Origin: Anoplolepis gracilipes
Lineage: Eukaryota > Arthropoda > Insecta > Hymenoptera > Formicidae
Length of the DNA: 64,000 nt
Reading direction: 5' to 3'
Assembly: GCF_047496725.1 (NCBI RefSeq)
Contig: NC_132978.1
Location: 12,328,501-12,392,500, forward strand
In this document: one piece after another, positions 12,813 to 23,298 of the stretch
How positions within the stretch are numbered: position 1 is the first letter of the stretch
Layout: each line of letters opens with the position of its first letter
Notes under the pieces: generated by a model
What the model was told of the DNA's origin: nothing
The model's database searches: none
Seen by the model: the letters and a program-made list of their open reading frames with translations, nothing else
Position numbers and translations under genes: made by a program

Positions 12813-15800
12813 TACATAAAGATTTAATAGAGCGCTATTTATTGGACTTGTTATGATTAAATCTTGTTAGTAGCTCCGTTATTTACGAAGAAGGAAACTA
12901 CATTTACGAGAAAAATGTGAGTGCATTATAACCGTAATATCAGAATAGCGGCAAAAGTTGGAAACGACAAATTTGCTGCTTAATAGCTTTCGAGAAAAGG
13001 TTACGTTAACGATGTCCACGCCCTCTCTTGAAAACGTTACGCCTGCCCCTTTCCTTTCTCAAGTATGCCCGTTTCTTCGAAGGTCACCAATTGCGTCGAC
13101 ACTCCGCCCGATAATTACGATAGTCCCTTAATGAACCACCCTTCCGGAATCAACGAGTTCACTCAATTAGAAAACGCCCATTAAAAAAATAAAAAAAAAA
13201 AGGTCACATCATTAATTCCGATAAAAATGACAGTGTCGCATCCGCGAATAATTTTGCGATTCATTATCGCGCTATTGTATTTTACGATAGAGAGAAATTT
13301 CAAGGGAGCCGACAACTGTCTGCAAAAATAATTCAATCCCCAGCCGGGGCAGGCGGTGGACTTTATACCCCGCGCTACAAAAGGATACATTACCAATTAC
13401 CTTTCGCACCGCGCCAACGTTCCCGTACATCATCCCGTGGACACAAATGAATATATACCCGCTCGCATAAATATATTCGTGAGACGCGTAGGTGCCGACT
13501 GATTATAAAGGTTTAATATTGCTCCTTGGGCATTTGCGGTGAAGTAATGTAAGCCGCTGGCCAAGACGTACGAGCAGCCAGCGGCGCGACGGCGAGAACA
13601 AGAGGAAACGGAGAAAGAAAGAGAAGGAGAGACAGAAGCTGCGAGTGTGAAAGAGCGGGTCGAGAAGCGAACCACGGCCAGGTGAGGCGGACAACCGGTG
13701 GTAATGGAGCCGAGAGCCGACTGTAAATAATGCGGCTTATTGTTAAATCGCCGCGGTCCCAGCATCATTAACTCTATCGCAGATCTCGCTGGCGCAGCGG
13801 GTGTCGCGGTAACTCTTACCTCGAGTGGGTATGCGTGTTGCGAGCACAATGCCGGCTAATGATGCCTCGAAGGCGGTATATGGAGCGAGCGAATGCTCGT
13901 TGAGAGTTGAGAGAAGACGGCGAATGCGGCTACAAAAAGAGATGGCGAGAGGAGAATGACGAACGAAGGCAGGCGTATGAGAACACGTAGATCGTGGTGA
14001 AAGTGAACGAGAGTCGAATGCAAACACGATGAAAACGGAATCCAAAGATTGAACACTTGGGAGCTTCCCGGGAGGCTCCTAATAAATTTGGAACAACGAA
14101 TAAGGAACAAGATAAAATGTAATCAAGATTTATCGCTTTAGTCGCTGATTTTAATCTCTTTTTTTTTCACATTTATATTAGTTGCGTTATGTAATTAATA
14201 TTTTCCAGTCTAACAATTTCAATTAAATGAAGGTAATTAAAAGATATTTTTTTTTTTTTTTTAATAATAAGAGACAATTAAAAAATATCTTTTTTTCTTC
14301 ATTTATCGTCTAGAAAAACCAAACATTCTTAGAGATTCTTTTGTTCTCTTTGACAAATCAGAAAATTTTCATGCAATGGGACTCGACGAATTTTTTAAAA
14401 AATCTTCTTTGATAATTTTGCTGTTATATGAACAGTTGGGAAGCCAAGTGAAAATTATGTGTTTAAAATATATATTTGTTTGATTAACATATTCAATATC
14501 TTGACAAAATATTGAATATGCAGTATATATTCTTTTATATTGTAATTTTTAATGATATGAAATGAAAGATACAAGCGAAAAATACTTATAAAAGTTGATC
14601 AATTTTTTTAGAACATTTACATATCCGGCATTTGAAACCTAAAAGGCTCTGGGATTTTCCTTTGTATGAGTGAAAAATATTAGAAAAACGCATAAATGAA
14701 ACTTATTTTCGAAAATTGTAGCAAAAAATCTTTGAAATACTTTTCCTTATCTAGACTTTTGAACAAAAATACCTGAAAGATCAGGGAATTTTCAATGCAT
14801 TTTTTTACGAGATTTGAATAAAGAAAGAGACACCTTATCTACACAAATCTTTCTTTAGAAAATTAAATTTTCTTCGTCTCATTTCACGACTATTTTTGAT
14901 CGAACAAATTTTCATATGTGAGATATTAAATGCAATGCAAAAAACAAACAAATTGGTAATAAGTACGTAGAAAAAAAAAAAGAGAAGAAAGAGATGGAGT
15001 AAAAGTACAAATAAACAAAAAAATATCGAACCTGCTGTGTCGAATCTGCTAATTTTACCGAAACATCGAAATACCGAAAGAGAATACGGATACATTATGA
15101 GGCTGTGGCAGTGGTGTGCGCATCACTCGAAGCCGTGCCGTACGTCACGGGTGCTGCAAAGGCCGCCGCAGGGGATGACCCTTCATCACCCATCAATGGT
15201 GATCCCCGTCCCCCGCCTTCTCGTGACCACACGTAACGCCGTGCCTATAGTGACTCACGCTGCGAGCATACTCACCGCTAATGAACGTCTCAATATTCAT
15301 GCTGAGCGTTTCCATTTCTCGTGTATCGTGATGAACATCGATCCAGTTTACTGCTGCGTAACATGCAGCCAATTTTCCTCTTTTTATCCGCTATCGTGGA
15401 CTATCCTTAATATCCTCTTTTCTTTCGTCAGTGCGTTTTAACTCGAACGACACAAAGTTGTCATACTAGAACGTTAATTTTAATTATGCCGAGCATGAAC
15501 CGAGAATAAACGAGAAAGCTGTTTTGAACATACTCGAAATGCAACGTGTTTTATAGTTGAAGAACGGCTCTTTTACAAATTCTAAAAAAATATTTACAGA
15601 TAATCATCGTATACACACACACATATTTATATAATTGTGCATCAGAAAGAGAAAATACAATATAAAAAACTTGAAGTAATTTAAAAAACTAATCAAATAC
15701 TAATTTTCTATGGAAATATATTACGCATGTAGCTTTTTTATAAAATGGATGCAATCAACTGTATATACTATGTGCTTGTTAAACGAGGAACATTTTTTCT

Positions 15801-16420
15801 TCAAGGCACTTGATGATAATTGTAAACTATCATTTTTATATGATATTGCATCTCAAGGGTACAATTATATTGTCATGCTATATCTTACGACGTACATACA
15901 TAACGTTTATTGGTCGAGTTTGTAACGATAGCTCCTCCGAGGATTGAAAGTTTTTCGATTTCGTTCGTGTACAATCATGAATGATATGGCTTCCTAGTCT
16001 AGTTCTCTATATCGTAGAACGAAATATATATTTGGCGCTTTTCGAAGATAGGTTAAGTATATGGGGGATTTGAAAGGTAGAAGTTCGAAACCTATAGATC
16101 GTAAAATTTACTGCTGTAAGCTTATGAGATTTCAAAAAGTCGCATCTCAGTATTATGATATTTATAAATATCCGTATGTAATATATCAAACAATATTACA
16201 TCGTGCTTATATAATATTTCTCAACTATAAAATAAATAAGTAAATATTACTTATAATTATAATTTATAATTTATAATTCATGATATTTAAATTTTTAATT
16301 TCTAATTTAAATGTTAATAGTAAAAGTAAATATTTAGAATCTTGACCTTGACGTAAGCTGTCAAAGTCACTATCGTCACTGAGTAACAATAAAAAAATTT
16401 TAACCGTCACTTGTAGTTAA
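12813..16420. other. Noncoding stretch, GC island then AT-rich
   Basis: 13.0-14.1 kb is CpG-rich with a purine-rich patch at 13.59-13.66 kb. 14.1-15.05 kb is very AT-rich and holds a 12-bp perfect inverted repeat (14488-14499 with 14509-14520) and loosely repeated motifs. A compact GC island lies at 15.09-15.26 kb. The rest is AT-rich. No gene is supported. Confidence 0.5.
15172..15211. other. Small GC hairpin inside a GC island
   Basis: ATCACC and GGTGAT pair around a 7-nt loop, with GGGG and CCCC able to extend the stem past a bulge. The surrounding 170 bp is sharply GC-rich against AT-rich flanks. Function unknown. Confidence 0.4.
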
Positions 16421-16870
16421 ATTAAAAAGTTATAAACAAAAAAAATGTCACAAATTGCACATCATTTTCAGACACTATGTATCTTTAATAATAAAACATA
16501 CCTACTTTTATTGTTAGCAGATTTATTTATTTACATATATTAAATTGAATGCGTCGGCGGGGAGAGGCAGAGTTTATTATTATTCATTATTAAATATTCA
16601 CTGAGAGATTTAAATATGAGAGTAAGCATATCGAATTCATTTATTTCAAACTTTTGTACAAATATATAAATATTTCCCGTACAAAAAAGTTTGAAATGAA
16701 TAAATTCGATATACTTGCATATTTAAATCTTTAAGAATATTTAATAATGAATAGCTTATAATGAGTTCTGTCCCTCCTTCACCACGCATAAAGTTACGTT
16801 AAGAGTACATTTTATCAAACGCCCGAAAATTATGTGTAATTTATGCATTTTTTTGTTTATAACTTTTTAA
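16421..16870. mobile_element. Palindromic fold-back (MITE-like) element
   Basis: A 450-bp imperfect palindrome. The outer ends are TTAAAAAGTTATAAAC at the left and its reverse complement GTTTATAACTTTTTAA at the right. The inner arms pair strongly: TATTCATTATTAAATATT and CGAATTCATTTATTTCAAAC on the left against complements on the right, closing at GTAC on both sides of a 19-nt AT-rich loop (about 16660-16678). The left half is about 35 bp longer in its middle. It contains no open frame of note. This organisation is that of a non-autonomous inverted-repeat element; superfamily and target-site duplication are not clear. Confidence 0.7.
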
Positions 16871-17282
16871 CACAAACAATAAGCGAGCGGTTTGTTTTAA
16901 GTATTTACCATAATAAATATGATGAATTCTTTAAAGTGGTAACAATGGTTTTTGTATATAAAGAATTACAAGGCATAATCATTTTCACGAATGATAAATG
17001 ATCTTTACTTAATCTGAAAGATGTGTATATTTCAACAATGCCAAGCTGAAGTCGGTGGTTAATAATAAGGTTCGATGATCGTACAACAACAACGCTACAG
17101 GACAAGTAATTAATTTAGTTCGACAGCTCATGGCGCAGAGTGAAAGGCGATAGATATTGACTTTCGTCTCCCACAACGACAGTGGCATGTCGGAATTCAC
17201 AGTAGTGCAGCAGGAGATGCGAATGAATTCGTATTGTGTACAACCATGACGATGCTTTATAAGACTATCTGGCATCTGTACT
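16871..17282. other. Noncoding spacer
   Basis: Unique-looking sequence between the palindromic element and the GT/GA microsatellite. Nothing further seen. Confidence 0.5.
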
Positions 17283-17307
17283 TGTGTGTGTGTGTGTATG
17301 TATGTGT

Positions 17308-17346
<39 letters not shown>
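17283..17346. repeat. Compound (GT)n-(GA)n microsatellite
   Basis: A GT run with TATG variants passes directly into an imperfect GA run. Confidence 0.95.
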
Positions 17347-17741
17347 TTATATAGAATCTCGGCATTATTGCAAGTAAGGTCGTTTCGTCTCCCTCAACTC
17401 TTCATTAGTTTCCAGAATGGTCTCGAAGAGAAGCAAAGGGATGAAAGAATCTAATGGTGCACCGTAAGCGGTTGGGACACAATTTTTCTATAAATTTCTT
17501 TTAACGTATAATAAATCATGAACGGGGCTCTTTGAACGCTGCAAGAAACTGCGCGTTAGCTGCTATTTTGTATTACGAGTAAAAGTACATCGCTAACATT
17601 TCGACCGAGAGAAATATTCGCCAAGTCGCCTCGAGAAACTAAACGAAACTGCATCATTTGGCAAAAGTTGTATCGTTACGTTTTGGCCACGACATACATA
17701 ACATTGTCCACCAATATTACACTGATCCGTTCGCTTTTTCT
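17347..17741. other. Noncoding spacer
   Basis: Unique-looking sequence between GA and CT microsatellites that are complementary to each other. No gene seen. Confidence 0.5.
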
Positions 17742-17756
17742 TTCTTTTTTTTCTCC

Positions 17757-17811
<55 letters not shown>

Positions 17812-17832
17812 CTCTTTCCCTTTTTCTCTTAG
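17742..17832. repeat. (CT)n microsatellite in a pyrimidine tract
   Basis: A pure CT run of about 23 units at 17763-17809 inside T/C-rich sequence. It lies about 420 bp from the complementary GA run at 17319-17346. Confidence 0.95.
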
Positions 17833-18392
17833 CGCCAACTGACGCTCTCCTTTCTCTGCACATTCCGCCATATACTATGACACCCTCAAAGAAAAGTGCT
17901 CTCTGGCGCGCCCCGCTTCTCTCCAGAAGAACGACGGCGATCGCAGACGATGTAAAGAGGGCACGGACACGAAGTAGAAAGAGCAACCACAATTTCGCCG
18001 CACAATCGCACGGTTGCGGAAAGGGGGCGACGCGCGGAGCGGAAGCGGCAAGACCGAGGGTGGCAGCGGAGTTTTTGCTACGGTCGGAGCTGACCGCAGC
18101 GCTGGACACAGCAATACCGAGTTCCCGGTTTGGCATTTTACGGAGCCATTCGAGCAAGATGGTGCGTGATAATGGCGCCTTATAGGGGAAAAGCAATTTC
18201 TGTCCGCAGACTAGCGTTCTGCCAGCCTTGCCCTCGGCTCTCTTCGTGCTTGCGACGGTTACGACATACCGCGGACGCGTAGATTCTCGCCTCTTAACGT
18301 GGCGTCTAGCACAACGTTCGTGACGTCGCGTGTTTATTCGGGACCTTCATTGTGTTCTAAATTGAGTGTATCGTGGATAATGCCATTTGTCT

Positions 18393-18394
<2 letters not shown>
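17833..18394. other. CpG-rich noncoding island
   Basis: GC-rich, CpG-rich sequence with overlapping open frames on both strands running out of the CT repeat. I treat the frames as compositional. It could be a regulatory or promoter island, but no core promoter is convincing. Confidence 0.45.
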
Positions 18395-18447
<53 letters not shown>

Positions 18448-18456
18448 ATATATATT
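18395..18456. repeat. (TA)n microsatellite
   Basis: About 30 TA units with one interruption near the right end. Confidence 0.95.
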
Positions 18457-18578
18457 TTTAACTATGGCTCCAAAAGCTGTCATGTTACATATATAATGAA
18501 TAGATACCTGTTTAGTCACACGAATATACGATATTCTTTGGTGCTACTATTATATACTGCAGTCAGGCGGTAAACGTA

Positions 18579-18602
18579 GTATATATATATATATATATAT
18601 AT
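18579..18602. repeat. (AT)n microsatellite
   Basis: About 12 AT units. Confidence 0.9.
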
Positions 18603-19400
18603 TTTCGATGCTTGTCAAAATTTAATAGCGTTCTTTAGTAAAATAACTTGTTTACCGAGTCAGAGCGTGATTTAAAAGATTTAATTCAAGATATATATTT
18701 GCATAGAAATGCATAAGACCGAAATCGAGACATAAAATAGATTTAAGATTTCCGTAAGCGCGCACGAAAATACGCGGAGCAGACAAGGACGACGACGAAG
18801 GCTTTTAGTACGAGTCTAGTTTATGAGTGCCGGGCATAGACATTTGTTACGCGACAGCTCTCGGCCGTCGTCGCGCGAAAAGAGCAATGTGTAATATTTC
18901 TCTAGCGGTCGACGGCGCGACGCCTACGCTTCAGCCCGACTCGTAAATTCATCGTTTATAACGTGCGGATAATGTGTTTATCTTTTATCGACAACATAAA
19001 TATTCGGACCTCGAAAACGTAGATTACATCACGGTCGCTTCAAGCATGTAATAGAATCCTTTCGCAGTTGTAACTTAAGATGTTACGAATATCCATGCAA
19101 CCTTAAATGTTGAACTTTTAAGCTATGCTCAACTAGTTTGTTTCGTATAAATAACGTATAAATTTTGCATTTTTTCCTCTGACATGTAAATCAGTGCGCT
19201 GATTAAATTCTCCGATCTTACAAGCTCGCGAACTTAATCTTTCGTCCGATCCATTGTATCGCGTCAAAGAGGAATCCAACGTTGTTTGATTGTCATCTTT
19301 TGGTTCCAAAATACTCGAGCGTTTAAATGGACCGAGCGATGCCCGGAGAATCCCGGTATAGTTGATCGAGGCCGTGTAACCGAGTGGTCGTCGGTTGGCC
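18603..19400. other. Noncoding stretch, no gene seen
   Basis: Mixed composition becoming CpG-rich after 18.7 kb. Nothing recognisable. Confidence 0.5.
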
Positions 19401-19633
19401 GCGAGCACGTGACCGCCACTTCATATCCGATCGTATAAAGCACATCGCAGCGCGAGCGAGCGAGCGAGCCGACCTCGCATCTCCACCCCGTGTCCTCGCC
19501 AAACTTCGCCCGACCCTCCGCGGCAAGTTGGCCGCACGTTTATAACCGTTCTGCACGGTATGTCTAGAAGTCTCCAGCTCCAGCCCCGATCTCTCTACGA
19601 CTCGCACTCCGGTTCGCCGAAGGGAACGAAGGT

Positions 19634-19653
19634 GGGCGGACGGGGAGGGAGGG
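19634..19653 (+). other. Predicted G-quadruplex motif
   Basis: GGG-CGGAC-GGGG-A-GGG-A-GGG fits the G3+N1-7 consensus. Confidence 0.75.
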
Positions 19654-19843
19654 TGAGAGAGAGGCTACCAGATATAAATTTCCTGATATTCGACCGTTCG
19701 TGTCGTTTGAAATGGGGCAGTTTTCTCGGGACCTAATGGTTATTGCCTTTCTCGGCGGACATATTGCGTTCCATCCAGTGCAATGTGTGCGGCCGATATA
19801 TCAGAGCTCTTCGCTCTCTCGGCTCTCGGGCTCTCTCGGATAA

Positions 19844-19870
19844 GGGTGGCTGTCCGGGGGGAGGGAGGGG
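19844..19870 (+). other. Predicted G-quadruplex motif
   Basis: GGG, a nine-base spacer, then GGGGGG-A-GGG-A-GGGG. The first loop is longer than the usual limit, but the six-G run can be split to supply the fourth tract. Confidence 0.55.
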
Positions 19871-19978
19871 AGAGGCGTGGATGTAGCGACGAGAAGGAGA
19901 GTGGGAGAGGGAGGAAGAGAGGAATACACGTGTATGTGTGGGTCGCTTTAGAGTGAGGGAGAGAAAGAGGGAAAGATA

Positions 19979-19998
19979 GAGAGAGAGAGAGAGAGAGA
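19979..19998. repeat. (GA)n microsatellite
   Basis: Short pure GA run at the end of a longer purine-rich stretch (about 19855-19998). Confidence 0.9.
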
Positions 19999-20390
19999 CG
20001 ATTCAACACACAGAGAGCGAACGGGGGAAGCTGCCACGAAGAGAGGAGGAGGAGGAGAGATGTCGACCGCGCAGCTACCGGAAATCCCTCCGCAGCGGAG
20101 CACAGCAGTCCGCTCGGTGGTCGTGCCCTGCCAGACTGCAGACGGGAAGTGGCCGAGGTGTGGCCGCGGAGTTGAATTATTACAAGCTGCCCCGCCATTC
20201 ATACAGGATGCATGCCCCGGCCGGTGCCCGTAAATCTTCAACGCTACGTCAGCCCTCGACTTCGCGCGCCGCCTGCTAGCGGCTGATGTTATTATCGTTG
20301 GCTTAAGCGCGAATTGAATAACGCGCGTTCGGGTGGCGCACTGACGAGGGGTTAAGTGATTTTCACCCCATTAGTCGCGACACGTTGCCC

Positions 20391-20424
20391 GGACGGAGCT
20401 GCCGGACGGAGCCGAAGCTCCGTC
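20391..20424 (-). other. cUUCGg-capped hairpin with 13-bp direct repeat
   Basis: 20405-20424 is a perfect 8-bp stem. Read on the minus strand it is GACGGAGC-TTCG-GCTCCGTC, so an RNA would carry the very stable C(UUCG)G tetraloop. The 5' arm is the second copy of a 13-bp direct repeat beginning GGACGGAGC (20391 and 20404). No T-run follows, so it is not a simple terminator. Confidence 0.5.
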
Positions 20425-20470
20425 TTCGCGTTCCGCCGCGCTTATCCATCTAGTTTAGCAGTGTCTATGA

Positions 20471-21713
20471 AGGATAAGATTGATTCGCGTCGTAAGAAAC
20501 TTTCATAAACAAGTCATTACTCGGAAGATTGATTATTAGTTTCGTCGATCAGTTTAACGATGTTATACGTAATCTATTTTTACTCCAAACATAATTTTCA
20601 TTGTACAAATTAGAATTTAACAAGAGAAATTATTGAAGGATAAATTTCAGATATTGTAAAAATGTAAACAATATCTATTTATAGCATTAAAAATTATACT
20701 TTAAACGGTATATATATATATATATATTTTTTTTTACATGACTGAAATTATTAATTTTATATTTAATATTACGTACATTTTTAACATGCTTTTAAATCAC
20801 TTGAATCATACTTGAGATGATACTCACCTTATTAATCTAAAGTTAATGATGAAAACTAAATGCATGTCACATTATATAACTCAACAGCGTTTGTTTGTGA
20901 GCCTATCCGAATTATATGGATCTGTGACAATTGTACCTTACCTACATTACCTAGACCGCACCTTGCAATCTAGTAATAGTCCTTTATAATTAAAGCACTA
21001 ATGGATGATTATGAAATTGTCGATTAGCTACACCAACTGGTCGTAATCGGCTCCATAGAATTGTTTCCGTCTTGGCACGGAATAGTAATAACATCTAGCA
21101 CTTTGGCAAGTTCATGCAATGCACGTGTGCGCACAACGATATTTAAAATAGAACTCTATTTTCCTTTGTGATCGCCTGAGTAATGTATAAAATAACGTAT
21201 GAACAGATGTTGCTACGATTAAAAGTATGTTACTTGAATTGAATCACGGATTGCCACACGTTCGATAACGCGTGTTTGAATCGATGAAAGGATCCTAATT
21301 TACACTCGATTGATTCCTTTCAGTTTATACCTCAAAGTGAGGCCATGTAATTCGTACAACGCACAAAATATAAATAGTACTCTACTGTGGAACATGAGTT
21401 ATGCAAGATAAAACATGAATTGTAATTTAACAATATATTTTCTTATACGTGATTAATAAAAACTGAATAAATAAATAAATTATACTATAAAATACTTTTA
21501 TATGAATATAATCGATATATTATTTTATATTGCAAATTACATCGTTTATTTTTTTTTTTTTTTAACTTATTTTAACTTTTCTAACGCTTACTGGTATCTT
21601 TTATAAATTAAATGAATTATATTTATCATGATAAAATTAATATATGTATATGCACGCATACACTGTGTAAAAAATTTCAAAAAAATCATCTAATGTATTA
21701 AATAAAAAAATAA
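20471..21713. other. AT-rich noncoding stretch
   Basis: AT-rich with a (TA)n run at 20709-20727 and T-runs near 20728 and 21549. No gene or structured RNA recognised. Confidence 0.5.
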
Positions 21714-21737
21714 GTGTTAATTTTTTTTAATTTTCAG

Positions 21738-21934
21738 GATGCGCTAATCGTCAAGCATTATTTTGCGATCGATTCTCGGATCGAGTCTCGGATATCAATG
21801 AATGTGCAAATATCAATAAATGTTATAAGAGCCGACAATTCGACTTTGAAAGGAGCGGCTCGGAGAACGAATCGACTTAGGCAAATTCCAACAATTGAAC
21901 AAGAAATACCATACAATCTTGAGTTCTGCCAGAG
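21738..21934 (+). other. Exon-like interval with paired splice signals
   Basis: The left edge is a strong acceptor: an uninterrupted pyrimidine/AT tract ending TTTTTAATTTTCAG, with a possible CTAAT branch point about 50 bp upstream. The right edge is a good donor, CAGAG|GTAGGT. The 197 nt between are open in one frame for 65 codons (starting D-A-L-I-V-K and ending at a Gln followed by a split codon), and a stop (TAG) falls just beyond the donor. I recognise no domain, and the frame is Arg/Ile-rich. It could be a coding exon of an unknown gene, a noncoding RNA exon, or chance. Confidence 0.2.
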
Positions 21935-21938
21935 GTAG

Positions 21939-23188
21939 GTGGGAGAAACGTACTCGGATGCCGAGCACGTATTGACAACCTGGTCACCGACGCGCTCAAT
22001 GGCAACCCCAAATAGAAAGAAAGGTGAAAGACGTTTTCTTCCTCCGGTCTCTCCTATCCCGTTCAACCCTCTTGCCCGTGCTCTTGCACAGGAACACTTT
22101 TACAACGGTCAGCGCTCTCTGATGTTCGAACAAATCTCCACCGACGACTCCTCGCATGCAGTCCAATTTAACTAAATCCTTTCCGCTTTTCCTCGCCGAT
22201 GGAGAGGCCCGGACGAGGGTGGGTTGGGGACGCGAGTGGGGTATCCATACGTGAAGATAAGATTGGAAAAGTTGTATGAGGGGCAACTTTAACGGCTATA
22301 TAACCATTACAGTGCCGATAAAGTGGAATCTAGTGTCTTAACGGTCTGGAACGAAATTCCGGATATAGCGTCGTATATTCCAATGGAGTTAAACACGTTC
22401 AGATACTAGTCGTCTGCCCACCGTTGTGAGAAGTGTACGCGTTGGTTTATTGATCAATCGATCTAAGAAATGGTCAGGGTTTCCACCTATCTATCCTACT
22501 TTTACACGCGTTTATGAATCCGACCATAAACAGGGATAACGGACTTGGGTTTCTAGTGGATAAGGAAATTTTACAGATACCGATTGCATTTTACTTTGCA
22601 ATTCTCTCGTAGACAAAGATTGTAACTCGTAAACTTGTTTGTTATATCTTTTGTACTATATACTTATTTAGAGTATTATAATGTTATGTAATAAATTATA
22701 TACATACCTTTCCCTTCGATGACAAATAAATTTTACAATTAATTTTTAATCAGATCATCTCGAATATATTATGTATATTACGATTTCATTATGAAAGTAA
22801 ATTTATGGACGATAAATGGGATTCCTTACAGCAATATGCATATGTGCGGAAAACAGATTGATAACATATGTTATACCAGAGACAAGAAGCAATAATTTCA
22901 AATTACAACGCGAATGTTGTTGATGTAAATATAAGGATCGCTGGTAGACGATAATACATATTTGTGCTGCAGGCTACGTTTGCCATAACTCACCCACGGG
23001 ACTGACAGCTTGCATAATACCCGCGAAATTGGTTTTATAAGACGACGCCAAGCACTGCTTCACAACAATGCCATAAACGCTCCGGGTAAATTACGACTCA
23101 GTGGCGTAACAACGTTGGCGGAAAGAATATCGAAAAACTAGCGATGCGAAAGCCATGCATTTAAAGAATTTTAATTATAAAAACAAAA
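21939..23188. other. Noncoding stretch, no gene seen
   Basis: CpG-rich near 22.0-22.4 kb, AT-rich after 22.6 kb. Overlapping frames on both strands at 21.9-22.3 kb show no family resemblance. Confidence 0.45.
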
Positions 23189-23248
23189 AGAGAGAGAGAG
23201 AGAGAGATGTTATCTATTTTAATATTAAAAATTGATATTAATATTAAA

Positions 23249-23293
<45 letters not shown>
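23189..23293. repeat. (GA)n and (TA)n microsatellites
   Basis: A short GA run at 23189-23207 and, 45 bp later, a TA run at 23253-23293. Confidence 0.9.

Positions 23294-23298
<5 letters not shown>

Larger units (their letters stand above)
19401..20470. other. CpG-rich island with G-quadruplex motifs
   Basis: About 1 kb with high GC and frequent CpG, a (GAGC)n patch at about 19449-19470, two G-quadruplex motifs, a GA microsatellite and an 8-bp-stem hairpin. A TATAAA string at 19673-19678 has no well-placed initiator. In insects such islands are often promoters or open chromatin, but no transcript start or coding exon can be fixed from the sequence. Confidence 0.4.

Noticed and set aside
14220..14320. 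Inverted repeat around a T-run
   Set aside because: Pairing depends mainly on A/T runs and does not extend into complex sequence.
16061..16110. tRNA-like T-arm (AAGTTCGAAAC)
   Set aside because: No matching A-box, anticodon arm or acceptor stem around it.
17658..18196. Open frames of 159-175 codons on both strands
   Set aside because: They run through a (CT)n/(GA)n tract and a CpG-rich island on opposite strands at once; composition, not coding, explains them.
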